A program made the position numbers and the translations under genes. The notes beneath the pieces are model-generated. The model saw only the letters and a list, made by a program, of their open reading frames with translations, had not been told where the DNA came from and searched no databases. From assembly GCA_030522415.1 (NCBI GenBank), contig CM060107.1:47451807-47515806 (forward strand): DNA of 64,000 nt, read 5' to 3'. Origin of the DNA: Channallabes apus (Eukaryota; Chordata; Actinopteri; Siluriformes; Clariidae). Below are positions 1 through 10,249 of this stretch, one piece after another (position 1 is the first letter of the stretch; each line of letters starts with the position of its first letter).

Positions 1-303
1 AATACTTACTTTTTAGGGATAATTAATTGAGCATAAATGACAAAACTTTTATCCACGCAACGACTCTCTTTCACCGCATACAGGTGTGTTGTATTGTGCG
101 GTCTCAGGTTCTAATGAGACATATACAGTACAGGTGGTGGTTAGTGACAGATTAGAGAGTGAGCGCCCACAGCGTGCATGCGCGCGGCTAGATGCGAACG
201 AGCGAGCGAGCGAGCGTGCGGGCGCGCGCGCGCGTGCGCGAAGGAGCGCATAAAGCAGAGCGCGCGGCTCCGGGAGCATCATTACAACTTCTGAAGTGGA
301 CCA

Positions 304-305
<2 letters not shown>

Positions 306-334
<29 letters not shown>
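306..334. repeat. (CA)n microsatellite upstream of htr1b
   Basis: Uninterrupted CA dinucleotide run in the GC-rich region about 140 bp before the TATA box of htr1b. It is the source of several spurious His/Thr- or Cys/Val-rich open frames on both strands. Such tracts are often length-polymorphic. Confidence 0.95.
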
Positions 335-339
<5 letters not shown>

Positions 340-473
340 AGACACACAGAGAGTCACAGACAGTACACCGAGAGCGCGCGCTATGCCGCACGGACACGCA
401 GACGGACAGCATGACGGCGGCGCGGAGACGCAGCGCAGAGATTCCCAAGCCGACTCTTTTGCGCACGGAACTT

Positions 474-481
474 TATAAAAA
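474..481 (+). promoter_or_regulatory. htr1b: Candidate TATA box of htr1b
   Basis: TATAAAAA lies 155 bp before the start codon in a CpG-rich block (roughly 170-1750). A start site about 25-30 bp downstream would give a 5' UTR near 130 nt containing two overlapping upstream ORFs. No transcript data support this; it rests on motif and position only. Confidence 0.55.
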
Positions 482-544
482 GAAGAAAGCGCGGCATGCG
501 AGCAGGCGAACGGAATACCGCCACGTCGAGAAAGTAACGGGATT

Positions 545-610
545 ATGCTGGAAGTTTTGATGATAGTTCGTGTTCTGTTCACGATGGCGCGCAGGAAGCG
601 CCGAGGATGA
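545..610 (+). other. Upstream ORF 1 in htr1b leader (21 codons)
   Basis: An ATG at 545 opens a 21-codon frame ending at TGA 608-610, with an internal in-frame ATG at 584. It ends 25 nt before the receptor start and is in a different frame from it. If the TATA box at 474 is used, this uORF is in the mRNA and could reduce translation of the receptor. Confidence 0.5.
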
Positions 611-627
611 GCGCGCGCACGGTGTGA
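607..627 (+). other. Upstream ORF 2 in htr1b leader (6 codons)
   Basis: A second ATG at 607 overlaps the end of uORF 1 (ATGA overlap) and closes at TGA 625-627, nine bases before the receptor ATG. This geometry can allow termination-reinitiation, but no expression evidence is available. Confidence 0.45.
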
Positions 628-635
628 GAGCCGCG

Positions 636-1796
636 ATGGAGCGTTCTGCCGCCTTCAAGCCGACCCCCGCGGCGTACGGAGAGCTCCTCAACCTCTCGGC
701 CAACTCCACGGACGCGAACTACACGGGCGAGCCGTCGGAGAAGGGCGCGAGCGTGGTGGCGCAGGCGAGCGCGGCGGTGTTCCTGTCTCTCCTCACGTGC
801 GCCACGGCTCTCTCTAACGCCTTCGTCATCGCCACCATCTATCAATCCCAAAAACTGCACACACCCGCCAACCTCCTGATCGGCTCGCTGGCTGTCACTG
901 ACCTCCTGGTGTCTGTCCTGGTGATGCCTGTGAGTGTCGCCTACACCATCAGCCAGACGTGGACGCTGGGTCAGGTGGCGTGCGACCTGTGGCTATCATC
1001 AGACATCACGTGTTGCACGGCGTCCATCCTTCACTTGTGCGTGATCGCGCTCGACCGCTACTGGGCCATCACGGACGCCGTAGGCTACTCCGCCCGGCGG
1101 ACACGTGGCCGGGCGGCCGCCATGATCGCGGGCGCCTGGGTCATCGCCATATCCATCTCTGTGCCACCCTTTTTCTGGCGCCAGATCAAGGCGGACGAAG
1201 AGGTCACCAGCTGCCACGTCAACCAGGACCACATCTTCTACACCATCTACTCTACTTTCGGCGCCTTCTACATCCCCACGCTCCTGCTCGTGGCGCTCTA
1301 CGGTAGGATTTATGTCGAGGCCCGGAAACGTATCTTGAAACAGTCTCCGCACAAGCCGGGCAAGAGGCTGACGTCCGCCCATTTGATCACGCACTCGCCC
1401 GGGTCAGTGGCGTCCACCACATCGCTCACGTACGGCACGGCCGAGCTGACGTCGTACGACGGTACGGCCTCCGTCCCGACCAACAGTCAGGTCAAAGTCA
1501 CCATGTCCGACGCGCTTCTGGAGAAGAAGCGGATCTCTGCGGCACGGGAAAGGAAGGCGACGAAAACTTTAGGGATTATACTCGGGGCTTACATCGTGTG
1601 CTGGCTGCCGTTCTTCATTTACGCGTTAGTCGTGCCTATCTGCACCACGTGCCCGTTTTACCCGGAGCTGTTCGATGTGTTCACGTGGCTCGGCTACCTG
1701 AACTCGCTCATCAACCCTATCATTTACACCATGTCCAACGAGGACTTCAAACAGGCTTTCCATAAACTTATGCGCTTTAACTGCTGCCGATCCTGA
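636..1796 (+). CDS. htr1b: 5-hydroxytryptamine receptor 1B (htr1b), intronless
   Basis: Class A G-protein-coupled receptor, 386 residues (human 5-HT1B has 390), encoded without introns as usual for HTR1 genes. Family knowledge: it couples to Gi/o at the plasma membrane, lowers cAMP, and often acts as a presynaptic autoreceptor. Visible features: N-terminal sequons at N19, N23 and N28; TM2 Asp89 (2.50); ligand-binding Asp123 (3.32); DRY at 140-142; TM5 Ser206-Thr207; CWLPFF at 322-327 in TM6; Thr350 (7.39); NPIIY at 360-364; likely disulfide C116-C193; C-terminal Cys383-Cys384, candidate palmitoylation sites. The third loop (about 230-305) ends in the [13 protein letters not shown] signature. 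ATG 636 is chosen because it has a strong Kozak context (G at -3 and +4); the open frame upstream reaches only a GTG at 570. 5-HT1B fits better than 5-HT1D from the TM5 region, the third loop and the C-terminus. Confidence 0.95.
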   Translation: MERSAAFKPTPAAYGELLNLSANSTDANYTGEPSEKGASVVAQASAAVFLSLLTCATALSNAFVIATIYQSQKLHTPANLLIGSLAVTDLLVSVLVMPVSVAYTISQTWTLGQVACDLWLSSDITCCTASILHLCVIALDRYWAITDAVGYSARRTRGRAAAMIAGAWVIAISISVPPFFWRQIKADEEVTSCHVNQDHIFYTIYSTFGAFYIPTLLLVALYGRIYVEARKRILKQSPHKPGKRLTSAHLITHSPGSVASTTSLTYGTAELTSYDGTASVPTNSQVKVTMSDALLEKKRISAARERKATKTLGIILGAYIVCWLPFFIYALVVPICTTCPFYPELFDVFTWLGYLNSLINPIIYTMSNEDFKQAFHKLMRFNCCRS

Positions 1797-2391
1797 GGAC
1801 GAGACGGTCCGGTCGAACGCGGAGGAACGCGATGAGAATACAAATCATTCGATTAGACTACGACTACAGTCACAACATAGGGTGCAAAACAAATCACTGA
1901 GCATTTATCTTAAACGCAGCCGTGAGATAGGTAAACTTTTAAGTGTCTCTGTGACATTACATCATCATGTTCACATCATTCCAGTCTAGTATTTAAGAAC
2001 TCCCATACAGTTTGCACTTTTTTTTATTATGAATGTTCTTGCTTTTGGGAAAACACATCACGTGGAGTTTGTTTTTGTCTTTTTTTTTCTTCAGCACACA
2101 GTGGTGTGAAAAATATTATGCTTTCGTTCTTTCTGATGCCACGTTTCTACCCCCTTTTTATTCGGCTCTTTTCTTTCTATTCAATGGCTATGATAATTTA
2201 CCGAGTAATTATACTGCAGCGCTGCCGAGTTTGCCTCAATTCTCAAGGTGTGGGTTGGTTTTCTATAACTGCAGCGTTGGCAGTGTAGATCTGGTTGTAT
2301 GTTTAATACAGTATCATTCCTACAATAACTACGTACCACATGGCAGATGCTTTACATAAACCAATGATTTAATAATAAGAATAAGAATAAG
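1797..2391 (+). other. htr1b: Probable htr1b 3' UTR
   Basis: AT-rich sequence with T-runs and no credible coding potential follows the stop codon. It ends at a short (AATAAG)n-like tract and the polyadenylation hexamer. The 108-codon open frame inside it starts in a T-rich tract and has no recognisable domain. Confidence 0.5.
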
Positions 2392-2397
2392 AATAAA
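2392..2397 (+). terminator. Candidate polyadenylation signal of htr1b
   Basis: Canonical AATAAA about 595 bp after the htr1b stop codon, at the end of an AATAAG-rich tract. It is the best hexamer I noticed in the first 600 bp downstream. Confidence 0.45.
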
Positions 2398-2609
2398 GAA
2401 TTGCATTAGAAACGAGTCATTATTTAGCAAAGAAAGATGTATAAAAAATGACAGGGGGAAGGCAATATATTTATGGAAGGAGTCTCCAGTGTCAGAGCTT
2501 TGTAACTTGTCTCACAGATGACCCAACTTGGCATTGTTGATTGTAAGAACCTTGGGGTTTCTATACACTATTTGCTCATTAGATCCAAGAGATCTGGTAC
2601 AGATTTTAC

Positions 2610-2815
2610 TCTCGATGTCCTTCCAGTTTTTTTTTTTTTTATTATTCTGGATGTCCTTCCGGTAGCATCCCTCCCACTTTTAAACTGGGTTTGGGATCAG
2701 AACTGCATGCAGTGGCCGGAGTGTGAGGCATAGTGTTAAGGAGTCTTGCTCAAGGACCCAACCAGGTGGTGATAGTGTTCGAACCCCCGACTCACTGATC
2801 AGCACCCAGGATGAA
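2610..2815 (-). repeat. Degenerate interspersed repeat (SINE-like)
   Basis: Contains the motif TTGCTCAAGGACCCAAC followed by a tRNA B-box-like GTTCGAACC. This resembles the reverse of the second SINE family (compare 57808-58005 and 10097-10190). Ends are not resolvable and a T-run is inserted near 2630. Confidence 0.4.
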
Positions 2816-2830
2816 GCAGGATCATTTTTT

Positions 2831-3390
2831 GGGCAGCTCGCAAAATGTTTGTTCTTGTGTTTGACATTTTTTAAAGGTCACCTGGACAATTAGCTCAAAT
2901 CAGTAGTCTGTGTTATGAGTTAGTGTGTGTAATTTAGTGCTCAATCTAGGATGATTTCTATGCATGAAGCCTTGTTTTTATATTAAACCGGTGGTTTAAA
3001 AAAAAAAAAAAAAAAAAGTAAGATGTTAACGATGATCTTTGTTTGCAATTTAGTTCACAGTTCATTTAAATTCAAATATTTCTCACACGCCACTATAAAG
3101 TAATATGCACAACCAGGCACATGGCCGTGATAAGACAGTTTTTTAGTAGAGCTGAGAAGCAGGAACGCTGCTTTTAACAAAGAAATGCACTGGATAGAAT
3201 AGAAATACACAGAAAAGAAAGGCACAATTCAGTTCATACTGGTGTGATAGAAAAGCCATTATGTTTTAAATCCATGAGAAATGTGTGTTGATGGATGCAC
3301 TTTTTATTTATTCTTTTATTTATTTCCTAATTATTTTGTAAAATCTGCTCATCTTTTTGCATTCTTGTCTTTTTTTTTCCTTCTGATTCT
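2831..3390. other. AT-rich intergenic, nothing recognised
   Basis: Contains a poly-A run near 3000 and T-rich tracts. I see no gene, repeat boundary or structured element. Confidence 0.5.
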
Positions 3391-3740
3391 TCATTCTATC
3401 ATTGCATTGTGGGTCGTTATTCGTGCGAGACTCCCGTTTTGACAGCTGGTCTGACATATCAGCACGCCTACTGCTGAAAATGGAAACATCAGCTCCCCGG
3501 CACCGCTAAGGACGCCAGAGGTGTATTTGTTATTTAACAACAATTTTAATTCTGCAGATGACCGTCTGCGGTCGTGAAGCTGAACAGTACGTGTCACGTT
3601 GTCTATCACCAAAATGAGCACAAATGACATAAATGCAAATGAACTGTGATCACCTTGCCGTGGAGCACAAAAATCTACCGGCCCCGTTTCCAGCGAGGCT
3701 GCGGTGTGGAAATAATAAGCATCCGTCAACCAAGCAAAGC
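3391..3740. other. Single-copy-like block, candidate conserved noncoding element
   Basis: More GC-rich and complex than its surroundings, without a second copy in the window and without convincing coding. The 112-codon minus-strand frame has no domain I recognise. Position within a few kb of htr1b makes a cis-regulatory role possible, but this is inference only. Confidence 0.25.
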
Positions 3741-4668
3741 TGCTGCTGTACTATAAGCTTCTGCAAATATACTGTATAAGCAATGTTCTGTACCACCTTT
3801 GATGCCAAGGGTGCAGAGGTGCAGGTCAATGGAGTTAAAGAGCTGCTGCTAAATAATAAAAATATATATATAACAATAATAATAATACATTTTAAAAATA
3901 CGATTGCGATTAAAGGTCATCCTATTTTTTTTCCAATAGGAATAGAGATTTTTAAAAAGAACCGAAATGGACCAGCGCACTAAATAATCGTTTTTGACAG
4001 CGTTCCTCCAATCCAGAGAGCCGTTCTCCTACCTCATCTTCATCATTCAGCATTTGCATAAGCTGTGGAAATAAAGAAAATCCCAATTCACACACCATCT
4101 TGAGTTTATTCTGTGTTTATTAACTCTGTTCAACTGAATGTGGGGATGAAACGTAGGCAAAACTGGACTTACAGTATGGCTTTGAAGTCAATGTGGTTGA
4201 AGTGTAGATTCTGTCCTGTGGGATTCAAAAGTCTGAGATTTCTTTTTTTTTTTTAAATGTTCTTTCCTTATTTAATACCAACATTTCCATTAAATGTTAA
4301 ATGACTTTTCTGAAAACTTGATTGAATCGATTGCTTCTTCCATTTTTGCCTTTAAACAAGCAAGCTTACTGTACAGTACATGGCCTCATATAAGAAGATG
4401 CCCATTTAAGACATGAAAAAAAGTTAAGGGATCATAACTGATCACCTTAAGGGTATTTGTCTGGAGCATTAACAAACACAGGAGATCTCTGAGACCCGTG
4501 TTAACGTCTTAAGGAATAGTAAAATATGGAACCTTTAAGAAGAGATTTGGACTTTGTGGTATGGATGGCACAAGTTTGTGCAAAAAAGCGTATTTCAAAA
4601 AAGCGTTTTAGATCAAATGCATCAGAGTGTAACGTGATCATGTGTGGGGGTTTTTTTTTGTACAAACT
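3741..4668. other. AT-rich intergenic with three excision-scar heptamers
   Basis: No gene seen. Holds TACTGTA at 3770, TACAGTA at 4170, and the fused palindromic 12-mer TACTGTACAGTA at 4367-4378. Confidence 0.5.
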
Positions 4669-4870
4669 AGGGCTGCAACAACGAATCGATAAAATCGATA
4701 ATTATTGATAATGAATTTCGTTGTCAACGAATGCCGTTATCGATTAGTTGGGCTGCTCACGTTACTGAGAAGCGTGACCACAAGATTCAGACAGATACAC
4801 ACAGATACACACAGATACACAGCCGCTCGTGCAATGGCGGTTTGAGAAGCGTCTGCAGGACATAGCCCCA

Positions 4871-5022
4871 AGTCCTGTATGGGAGCAGTTTACATTAAAC
4901 GCCTCTAAAAAGACGGTAAATTCCATCGTAACCTGACCGCTATTTAAGACCGAGCTTTCATGGCATGGCAGTACCACAGTCATGCACGAACACTTAAAAA
5001 GAAAACATGTTGATGTTATGGA
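4871..5022 (+). pseudogene. hAT transposase BED zinc-finger remnant
   Basis: Two frames carry the pieces. 4871-4936 reads VWEQFTLNASKKTV, the start of a BED finger. 4946 onward reads ELSWHGSTTVMHEHLKRKH, the histidine half. The junction is frameshifted and the zinc-binding cysteine pair is eroded by a stop and indels. BED fingers bind DNA at the N-terminus of hAT transposases. No function is expected now. Confidence 0.7.
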
Positions 5023-5115
5023 TGGCGAAAAAAATCTCAGGGTCAGTAAAAACTGTACAGTATCTCTTCATTGTGTAAAAGTTGTATGAACTTTTGTTTA
5101 AACTGTTTGCTAACT

Positions 5116-5485
5116 GGCGGCGCGGTGGTGTAGTGGTTAGCACTGTCGCCTTGCACCTCCAGGGTCCGGGTTCGATTCCCGGCCGGGCTCGATTCCCGTC
5201 TCTGTGTGTGTGGAGTTTGCATGTTCTCCCCCTGCTTGGTGGGTTTCCTCCGGGTACTCCGGCTTCCTCCCACAGTCCAAAGACATGCAGATTAGGCTAA
5301 TTGGCGTTCCCAAATTGCCCATAGTGTGTATGTGTGTGTGTGTGTGTGTGTGTGCTCTGCCATGGATTGGCACGCTGTCCAGGGTGTACCCCGCCTTGTG
5401 CCCTGAGTCTCCTGGGATAGGCTCCAGGTCCCCCGCGACCCTAAATACAGGATAAAGCGGTATAGAAGATGAATGAATGAATGAA
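5116..5485 (+). mobile_element. tRNA-derived SINE, family A, full length (copy A1)
   Basis: The tRNA-like head has A-box TGGTGTAGTGGTTAGC and B-box GGTTCGATTCC. A body of about 200 bp includes GTTTGCATGTTCTCCCC, then a GT-rich stretch, and a tail ending GGTATAGAAG plus ATGA repeats. A perfect 12-bp target duplication, TGTTTGCTAACT, flanks it at 5104-5115 and 5486-5497. It landed inside the hAT remnant. It resembles piscine tRNA SINEs of the Mermaid type; the name is not confirmed. Confidence 0.92.
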
Positions 5486-5649
5486 TGTTTGCTAACTTCG
5501 GGACAGTCGCGCTAGATCTGTTCACTTGCTACTCGCTAGCATCACATTGCGCAATCACCTCATGAGCAATAGTGATTAGTTAAATGGTGCTACTTTAGAT
5601 CAGCTTAAATTACACGGTGCGAATAACAGTAGAATATTACATTTAGTAT

Positions 5650-5654
5650 ATATA

Positions 5655-5742
<88 letters not shown>
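5650..5742. repeat. (TA)n microsatellite
   Basis: Long TA run with a short interruption near 5695, preceded by TACTGTA at 5653. It lies inside the hAT remnant. Confidence 0.95.
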
Positions 5743-5749
<7 letters not shown>

Positions 5750-6129
5750 TAAGGGATTGAGCATTTTCTTTCTTTGGAATATTTCTAAATTCGAATGCTC
5801 TGTATATTTTCCATTTTAAATAATAATAAAAAAAATCTCAAGACTTTTTAAACCCCACTATACACTGTTCTCAGTATCTACTTATACACTATCTCTCTCT
5901 CTAGGTTTATAGTTATTCTATTAATCTGTCGATTAGTTTTTACAGTATTACATCATCAATGAATCACATTTTATATACAGGGTATAAAACATCGCTCATC
6001 CCTAACAGTCACTGTTAAAAGACACAGCTTCAAAAAATCCAGAGGGGGATCCAGAGAACATACACATACACACACAAACGGGAAGAGACACACCAAAACC
6101 TAGCACAACGATCACACATTAACATCCGA

Positions 6130-6500
6130 ACTGACACGCCGGTGAATCCACATAATGACTTAATGTGCACCTGGGATTTAAGCTCCGCACTCATTTTTTA
6201 CACAAGAACGGATGTTTAATGAAGAGGATTGTGAATGGCGTTCCCTGGGGACGGTCCTACCTGTTTCCAGATGCCAGAGGTGCCGTGTGTCGTGTGCTTT
6301 AAGCGTGTATATCGTGAAGCACACAGAGCTCCTTGTGAATTGGCTTATTAAAGAGCGGCGTCGGTGTGCATGAGGGATGAACACGAGTGATTTCGACCAG
6401 GACAGAGTAAACAATAAGATTTGCCCTTGACAGCCACCAGATAAACACTAACATCGAGTTAAACACCTGGGGAAAGCAGAGGATCATGTTTAACAGAGCG
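6130..6500. other. Single-copy-like block, candidate conserved noncoding element
   Basis: Complex, moderately GC-rich sequence with no second copy in the window. Minus-strand frames of 60-80 codons lack domains. Possibly regulatory for htr1b; inference only. Confidence 0.25.
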
Positions 6501-6675
6501 AGGCTGTTGGGGGTGTTGCTCGAATTCTGGATATTTTTCTACGTAGGTTTTTAATGCTGTGTTCACCATGTCGGAACTAATTTTGCATAGAATTGGAAAT
6601 AAAAAGGAAGAAGTGCAAATGTTACTTGTTGCTTTGTTACAGTTTATACACATTTTGAGCAACAGGATGCAAAGT

Positions 6676-7020
6676 GGCGGCACGGTGGTGTAGTGGTTAG
6701 CACTGTCGCCTTGCACCTCCAGGATCCGGGTTCGATTCCTGTCCAGGCTCGATTCCCATCTGTGTGTGCGTGGAGTTTGCATGTTCTCCCCGTGCTTGGG
6801 TGGGTTTCCTCCGGGTACTCCGGTTTCCTCCCACAGTCCAAAGACATGCAGATTAGGATAATTGGCGTTCCCAAATTGCATGTAGTGCGTATGTGCGTGT
6901 GACTCTGTGATGGATTGGCACCCTGTCCGGGTGTACCCCGCCTCGTGCCCTAAGACTCCTGGGACCAGGTCCCATGTGACCCTGAATACAGGATAAAGCG
7001 GTATAAACGATGAGTGAGCG
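6676..7020 (+). mobile_element. SINE family A, full length (copy A2)
   Basis: Same head and tail as A1. The 14-bp target duplication at 6662-6675 and 7021-7034 has one mismatch (ACAGGATGCAAAGT versus ACAGGCTGCAAAGT), suggesting an older insertion than A1. Confidence 0.9.
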
Positions 7021-7087
7021 ACAGGCTGCAAAGTGCCTAAAGACATAATGTAAAAATCGGTTGTCTATATAACAAACTCCTCGCATA

Positions 7088-7266
7088 TGCAGATTAGGCT
7101 AAATGGTGTTCCCAAATTGCCCATAGTGTGTGAGTGAGTGTGTGTGTGTGCCCTGCAATGGATTAGCACCTCGTCCAGGATGTACCTCACCTGGTATCCT
7201 AAGTCTCCTGGGATAGGCTTCAGGCCACCAATAACCCTGGATACAGGACGAACTGTATAGGAGATA
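7088..7266 (+). mobile_element. SINE family A, 5'-truncated (copy A3)
   Basis: Begins at the CAGATTAGGCTAA point of the SINE body and runs through the 3' half to a decayed tail. The tRNA head is absent, as expected for incomplete reverse transcription. Confidence 0.8.
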
Positions 7267-7269
7267 AAT

Positions 7270-7930
7270 GCATATACAGTAACAAACTCAGCAGCAGCCT
7301 CATTTCCCCTCTCGTCAGTTTTAACCAGTCAGCATAAAGCACTCATCCTAGAGAACTACAGTATTACTCTAGACTAAATTAAAAAAAGAAAGAAAGTCTG
7401 ACTATTTGGAAGCAAAATATATATATATTTTCTTTTTCACTGTTCAGTCTGATGTGGAAGCAGATCTACCAAAAGCTCGTCAGCACAGGGTGTTAATTTT
7501 CCTGTCTTACAAAGAGATCTGTTGATGAACGGACATGACAGAGATAATATGCTGCAGGGTTTTTTTTTTTAAAGCTCATTAAGTATAACATGATCAAACA
7601 TTGTCATGATGATCCACACTGATCCATGAGTATTCCGTCTCACTAATCCAAAACACAATGGAAGAATTGATCATGTTTTAGAAAAGAAATATTAAAATAC
7701 AGCTTCACTACAAGTACACGCTGAATAATTTTATAGCGATGACGGTGTGAAGAGAGAAACATGTGCTCCCTGTTTGTGCTGGTGGAGCTAACTGTTAGCC
7801 AATGGCACCCGAGATAATCATATTAAATTCATAAATCTAACACAGCTCATACACATAATTTAATTTCACCTATGACGGGTTTTTTTTTTGTAGCTTCCTA
7901 GACAACAGTCACAGATGGGGATCCTACTCA
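7270..7930. other. Intergenic, nothing recognised
   Basis: AT-rich with two TACAGTA heptamers (7275, 7357) and T-runs. No gene or repeat boundary identified. Confidence 0.5.
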
Positions 7931-7933
7931 AGA

Positions 7934-7935
<2 letters not shown>

Positions 7936-8004
<69 letters not shown>
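7936..8004. repeat. (TA)n microsatellite hosting a Tc1 insertion
   Basis: A TA run about 70 bp long; the complementary portion resumes at 9541-9570 after the Tc1 element. The element therefore inserted into a pre-existing TA array, consistent with TA target choice. Confidence 0.95.
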
Positions 8005-8006
<2 letters not shown>

Positions 8007-8163
8007 AACCGGATTCCAAAAATGTTGGGACACTAAACAAATTGTGAATAAAAACTGAATGCAATGATGTGGAGATGGCAAATGTCAATATTTTATTCAG
8101 AATAGAACATAGATGACAGATCAAAAGTTTAATCCAAGAAAATGTATCATTTTAAAGGAAACA

Positions 8164-8170
8164 TACAGTA
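8164..8170. other. TACAGTA scar with internal unscarred control
   Basis: The left inverted repeat reads TACAGTATGTTGATTCC. The right repeat, read in the same direction, has TATGTTGATTCC at the same place. The difference is exactly the 5 bp CAGTA, as predicted for insertion and excision of a CAG-ended Tc1 element at that TA. Confidence 0.75.
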
Positions 8171-8229
8171 TGTTGATTCCAAATTTCACGGTGTCAACAA
8201 ATCCCAAAAAAGTTGGGACAAGGCCATTT

Positions 8230-9243
8230 TCACCACTGTGTGGACCGAGGAGACCAGTTTCTCAAGTTTAGAAATAGGAATGCTCTCTTCAACTGTTCAA
8301 TCGTCTTGGGCCTTCTTTGTCGCACCTTCCTCTTTATGATGCGCCAAATGTTCTCTATAGGGGAAAGATCTGGACTGCAGACTGGCCATTTCAGTACCCG
8401 GATCCTTCTCCTACGCAGCCATGATGTTGTGATTGATGCAGAATGTGGTCTGGCATTATCTTGTTGAAAAATGCAGGGTCTTCCCTGAAAGAGATGACGT
8501 CTGGATGGGAGCATATGTTGTTCTAGAACCCGAATATATTTTTCTGCATTGATGGTGCCTTTCTAGACATGCAAGCTGTCCATGCCACACGCACTCATGC
8601 AACCCCATACCATCAGAGATGCAGGCTTCTGAACTGAGCGTTGATAACAACTTGGGTTGTCCTTGTCCTCTTTGATCCGGATGACATGGCGTCCCACATT
8701 TCCAACAAGAACTTCGAATCGTGACTTGTCTGACCACAGAACAGTCTTCCATTTTGCCACACTCCATTTTAAATGATCCCTGGCCCAATGAAAACGCCTG
8801 TGCTTGTGGATCTTGCTTAGAAATGGCTTCTTCTTTGCACTGTAGAGTTTCAGCTGGCAACGGCAGATGGCACGGTGGATTGTGTTCACTGACGATGGTT
8901 TCTGGAAGTATTCCTGAGCCCATTCTGTGATTTCCTTTACAGTAGCATTCCTGTTTGTGGTGCAGTGTCGTTTAAGCGCCCGGAGATCACGCGCATCCAG
9001 TATGGTTTTACGCCCTTGACCCTTACGCACAGAGATTGTTCCAGATTCTCTGAATCTTCGGATGATATTATGCACAGTTGATGATGATAACTGCAAAGTC
9101 TTTGCAATGTTTCGCTGGGTAACACCTTTCTGATATTGCTCCACTATCTTTCTGCGCAACATTGTGGGAATTGGTGATCCTCTACCCATCTTGGCTTCTG
9201 AGAGACACTGCCACTCTGAGAAGCTCTTTTTATACCCAATCAT
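8230..9243 (-). pseudogene. Tc1 transposase, one in-frame stop
   Basis: A single frame of 338 codons (family about 340) is interrupted only by TAG at codon 227 (8563-8565). The N-terminus has paired helix-turn-helix DNA-binding domains (about residues 25-125). The DD34E catalytic triad is complete: Asp172 in WSDKSRF, Asp262 in QQDNARPH, and Glu297 in SPIENIW, with 34 residues between the last two. M19 (MGRGSPIP) is an alternative start. The upstream frame alone lacks the last two catalytic residues, so the locus is probably inactive. It could be a source of DNA-binding-only protein, which is speculative. Confidence 0.9.
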
Positions 9244-9538
9244 GTTGCCAATTAACCTAATTACTGTTAATTGGTCTTCCAGCTCTTCGTTATGCTCAAA
9301 TTGACTTTTTCCAGCCTCTTATTGCTACTTGTCCCAACTTTTTTGGGATTTGTTGACACCGTGAAATTTGGAATCAACATATTTTTCCCTTAAAATGATA
9401 CATTTTCTCGGATTAAACTTTTGATCTGTCATCTATGTTCTATTCTGAATAAAATATTGACATTTGCCATCTCCACATCATTGCATTCAGTTTTTATTCA
9501 CAATTTGTTTAGTGTCCCAACTTTTTTGGAATCCGGTT

Positions 9539-9573
<35 letters not shown>

Positions 9574-9589
9574 TCTTCAATCAATTTTG

Positions 9590-10000
9590 TGTGAAGGATA
9601 TTTCTCCTAAATTCAAAATATAATTATAGTGCATAGAGCCTATATTTAAAGTTAATGAGAACATCACAAAACATTAAAGTTACCCAAAATCAAGATCAGA
9701 GCTTTAATAACTCAAATAAAACAAAATGCAAATAATCTGTAAGCAAATTATGGTAAGGCTTTGGCTAAATAACATTAAGAAATGAGTATTTGATGGAATA
9801 ACCCCGATTTGCAATTAAAGCTTTCTTGAGTTTTGCTTCTCCACCAGTTTTTCACATTGCTTTTGGGTAACTTTACGCCATTCTCTTTGTAAAAAAAAAA
9901 AAAAAAAAAAGCAAACAGTTCAACTTTGCTTGATGGTTTGTGATGACATTCCAGATGTTTTCTGGAGTAAATTGCAGTGGTCACTTGTTTTTTTTTTTCT
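9590..10000 (-). mobile_element. Decayed Tc1-like fragment
   Basis: The minus strand around 9775-9985 carries a remnant resembling a Tc1-family transposase C-terminus, including NVKNWWRSKTQESF. It has a poly-A interruption near 9892-9910. Inverted termini are not identified. The family is recognised by similarity I recall, so moderate confidence. Confidence 0.45.
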
Positions 10001-10096
10001 TTTTTCCCCAGAGCTGGATAATATAAAGCGTATATAGTAAATATATTATACTGACTATAAATTGTGCCAGATTATTAACATTGACAAATATACTCA

Positions 10097-10190
10097 GGGG
10101 GTAAGGCATTGGACTATACTGATCACAGGTCCACACCTGCACCTAGCTGTTACTGTCGGGCCCTTGAGCAAGGCCCTTAAGTGAATTTCA
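10097..10190 (+). repeat. SINE family B fragment
   Basis: GGTAAGGCATTGGACT followed by GGGCCCTTGAGCAAGGCCCTTAA matches the tRNA-like head and body of the SINE at 57808-58005. Confidence 0.55.
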
Positions 10191-10249
10191 CAGAATGGAA
10201 GTTCTCTATAAAGGAAATGTGGCTGGATTTGTATCAAAACCTTACACCA

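Larger units (their letters stand above)
4669..6005 (+). mobile_element. Degenerate hAT-type DNA transposon, split by SINE
   Basis: The left end (TAGGGCTGCAACAACGAATCG) has the CGAT-rich terminal sequence typical of fish hAT elements. It is followed by a recognisable BED zinc-finger remnant. The right end near 5930-6005 has a related ATCTGTCGATTAG stretch, but the terminal repeat and 8-bp duplication are not clear. A SINE (5116-5485) and a long TA microsatellite (about 5650-5742) interrupt the body. The catalytic domain is not visible. Confidence 0.6.
8005..9540 (-). mobile_element. Tc1-like DNA transposon 1 with about 215-bp inverted repeats
   Basis: Ends CAAACCGGATTCC and GGAATCCGGTTTG abut TA on both sides. 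Left repeat 8005-8222 and right repeat about 9325-9540 are nearly identical, so the copy looks young. The clearest indel is that the left copy has TACAGTA (8164-8170) where the right has TA (9380-9381). The transposase lies on the minus strand between the repeats. Its outer trinucleotide is CAA, so its own excision scar would differ from TACAGTA. Confidence 0.95.

Noticed and set aside
49..582. Long open frames upstream of htr1b on both strands
   Set aside because: They run through the CA microsatellite and GC-rich leader, are low-complexity, and show no domain.
570..635. N-terminal extension of the receptor from 570
   Set aside because: Position 570 is a GTG, not an ATG; the ATG at 636 has a strong Kozak context and gives the length expected for 5-HT1B.
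959..1394. Frames overlapping htr1b (+ and - strands)
   Set aside because: Shadows of the GC-rich receptor coding sequence in other frames.
5116..5190. Functional tRNA gene at the SINE head
   Set aside because: A- and B-boxes are present but the cloverleaf is not, and the segment is part of a dispersed retroposon with target duplications.
8938..8944. TACAGTA as an excision scar in Tc1 transposase 1
   Set aside because: It encodes part of the conserved ATVKEIT stretch in frame; a native coding sequence.
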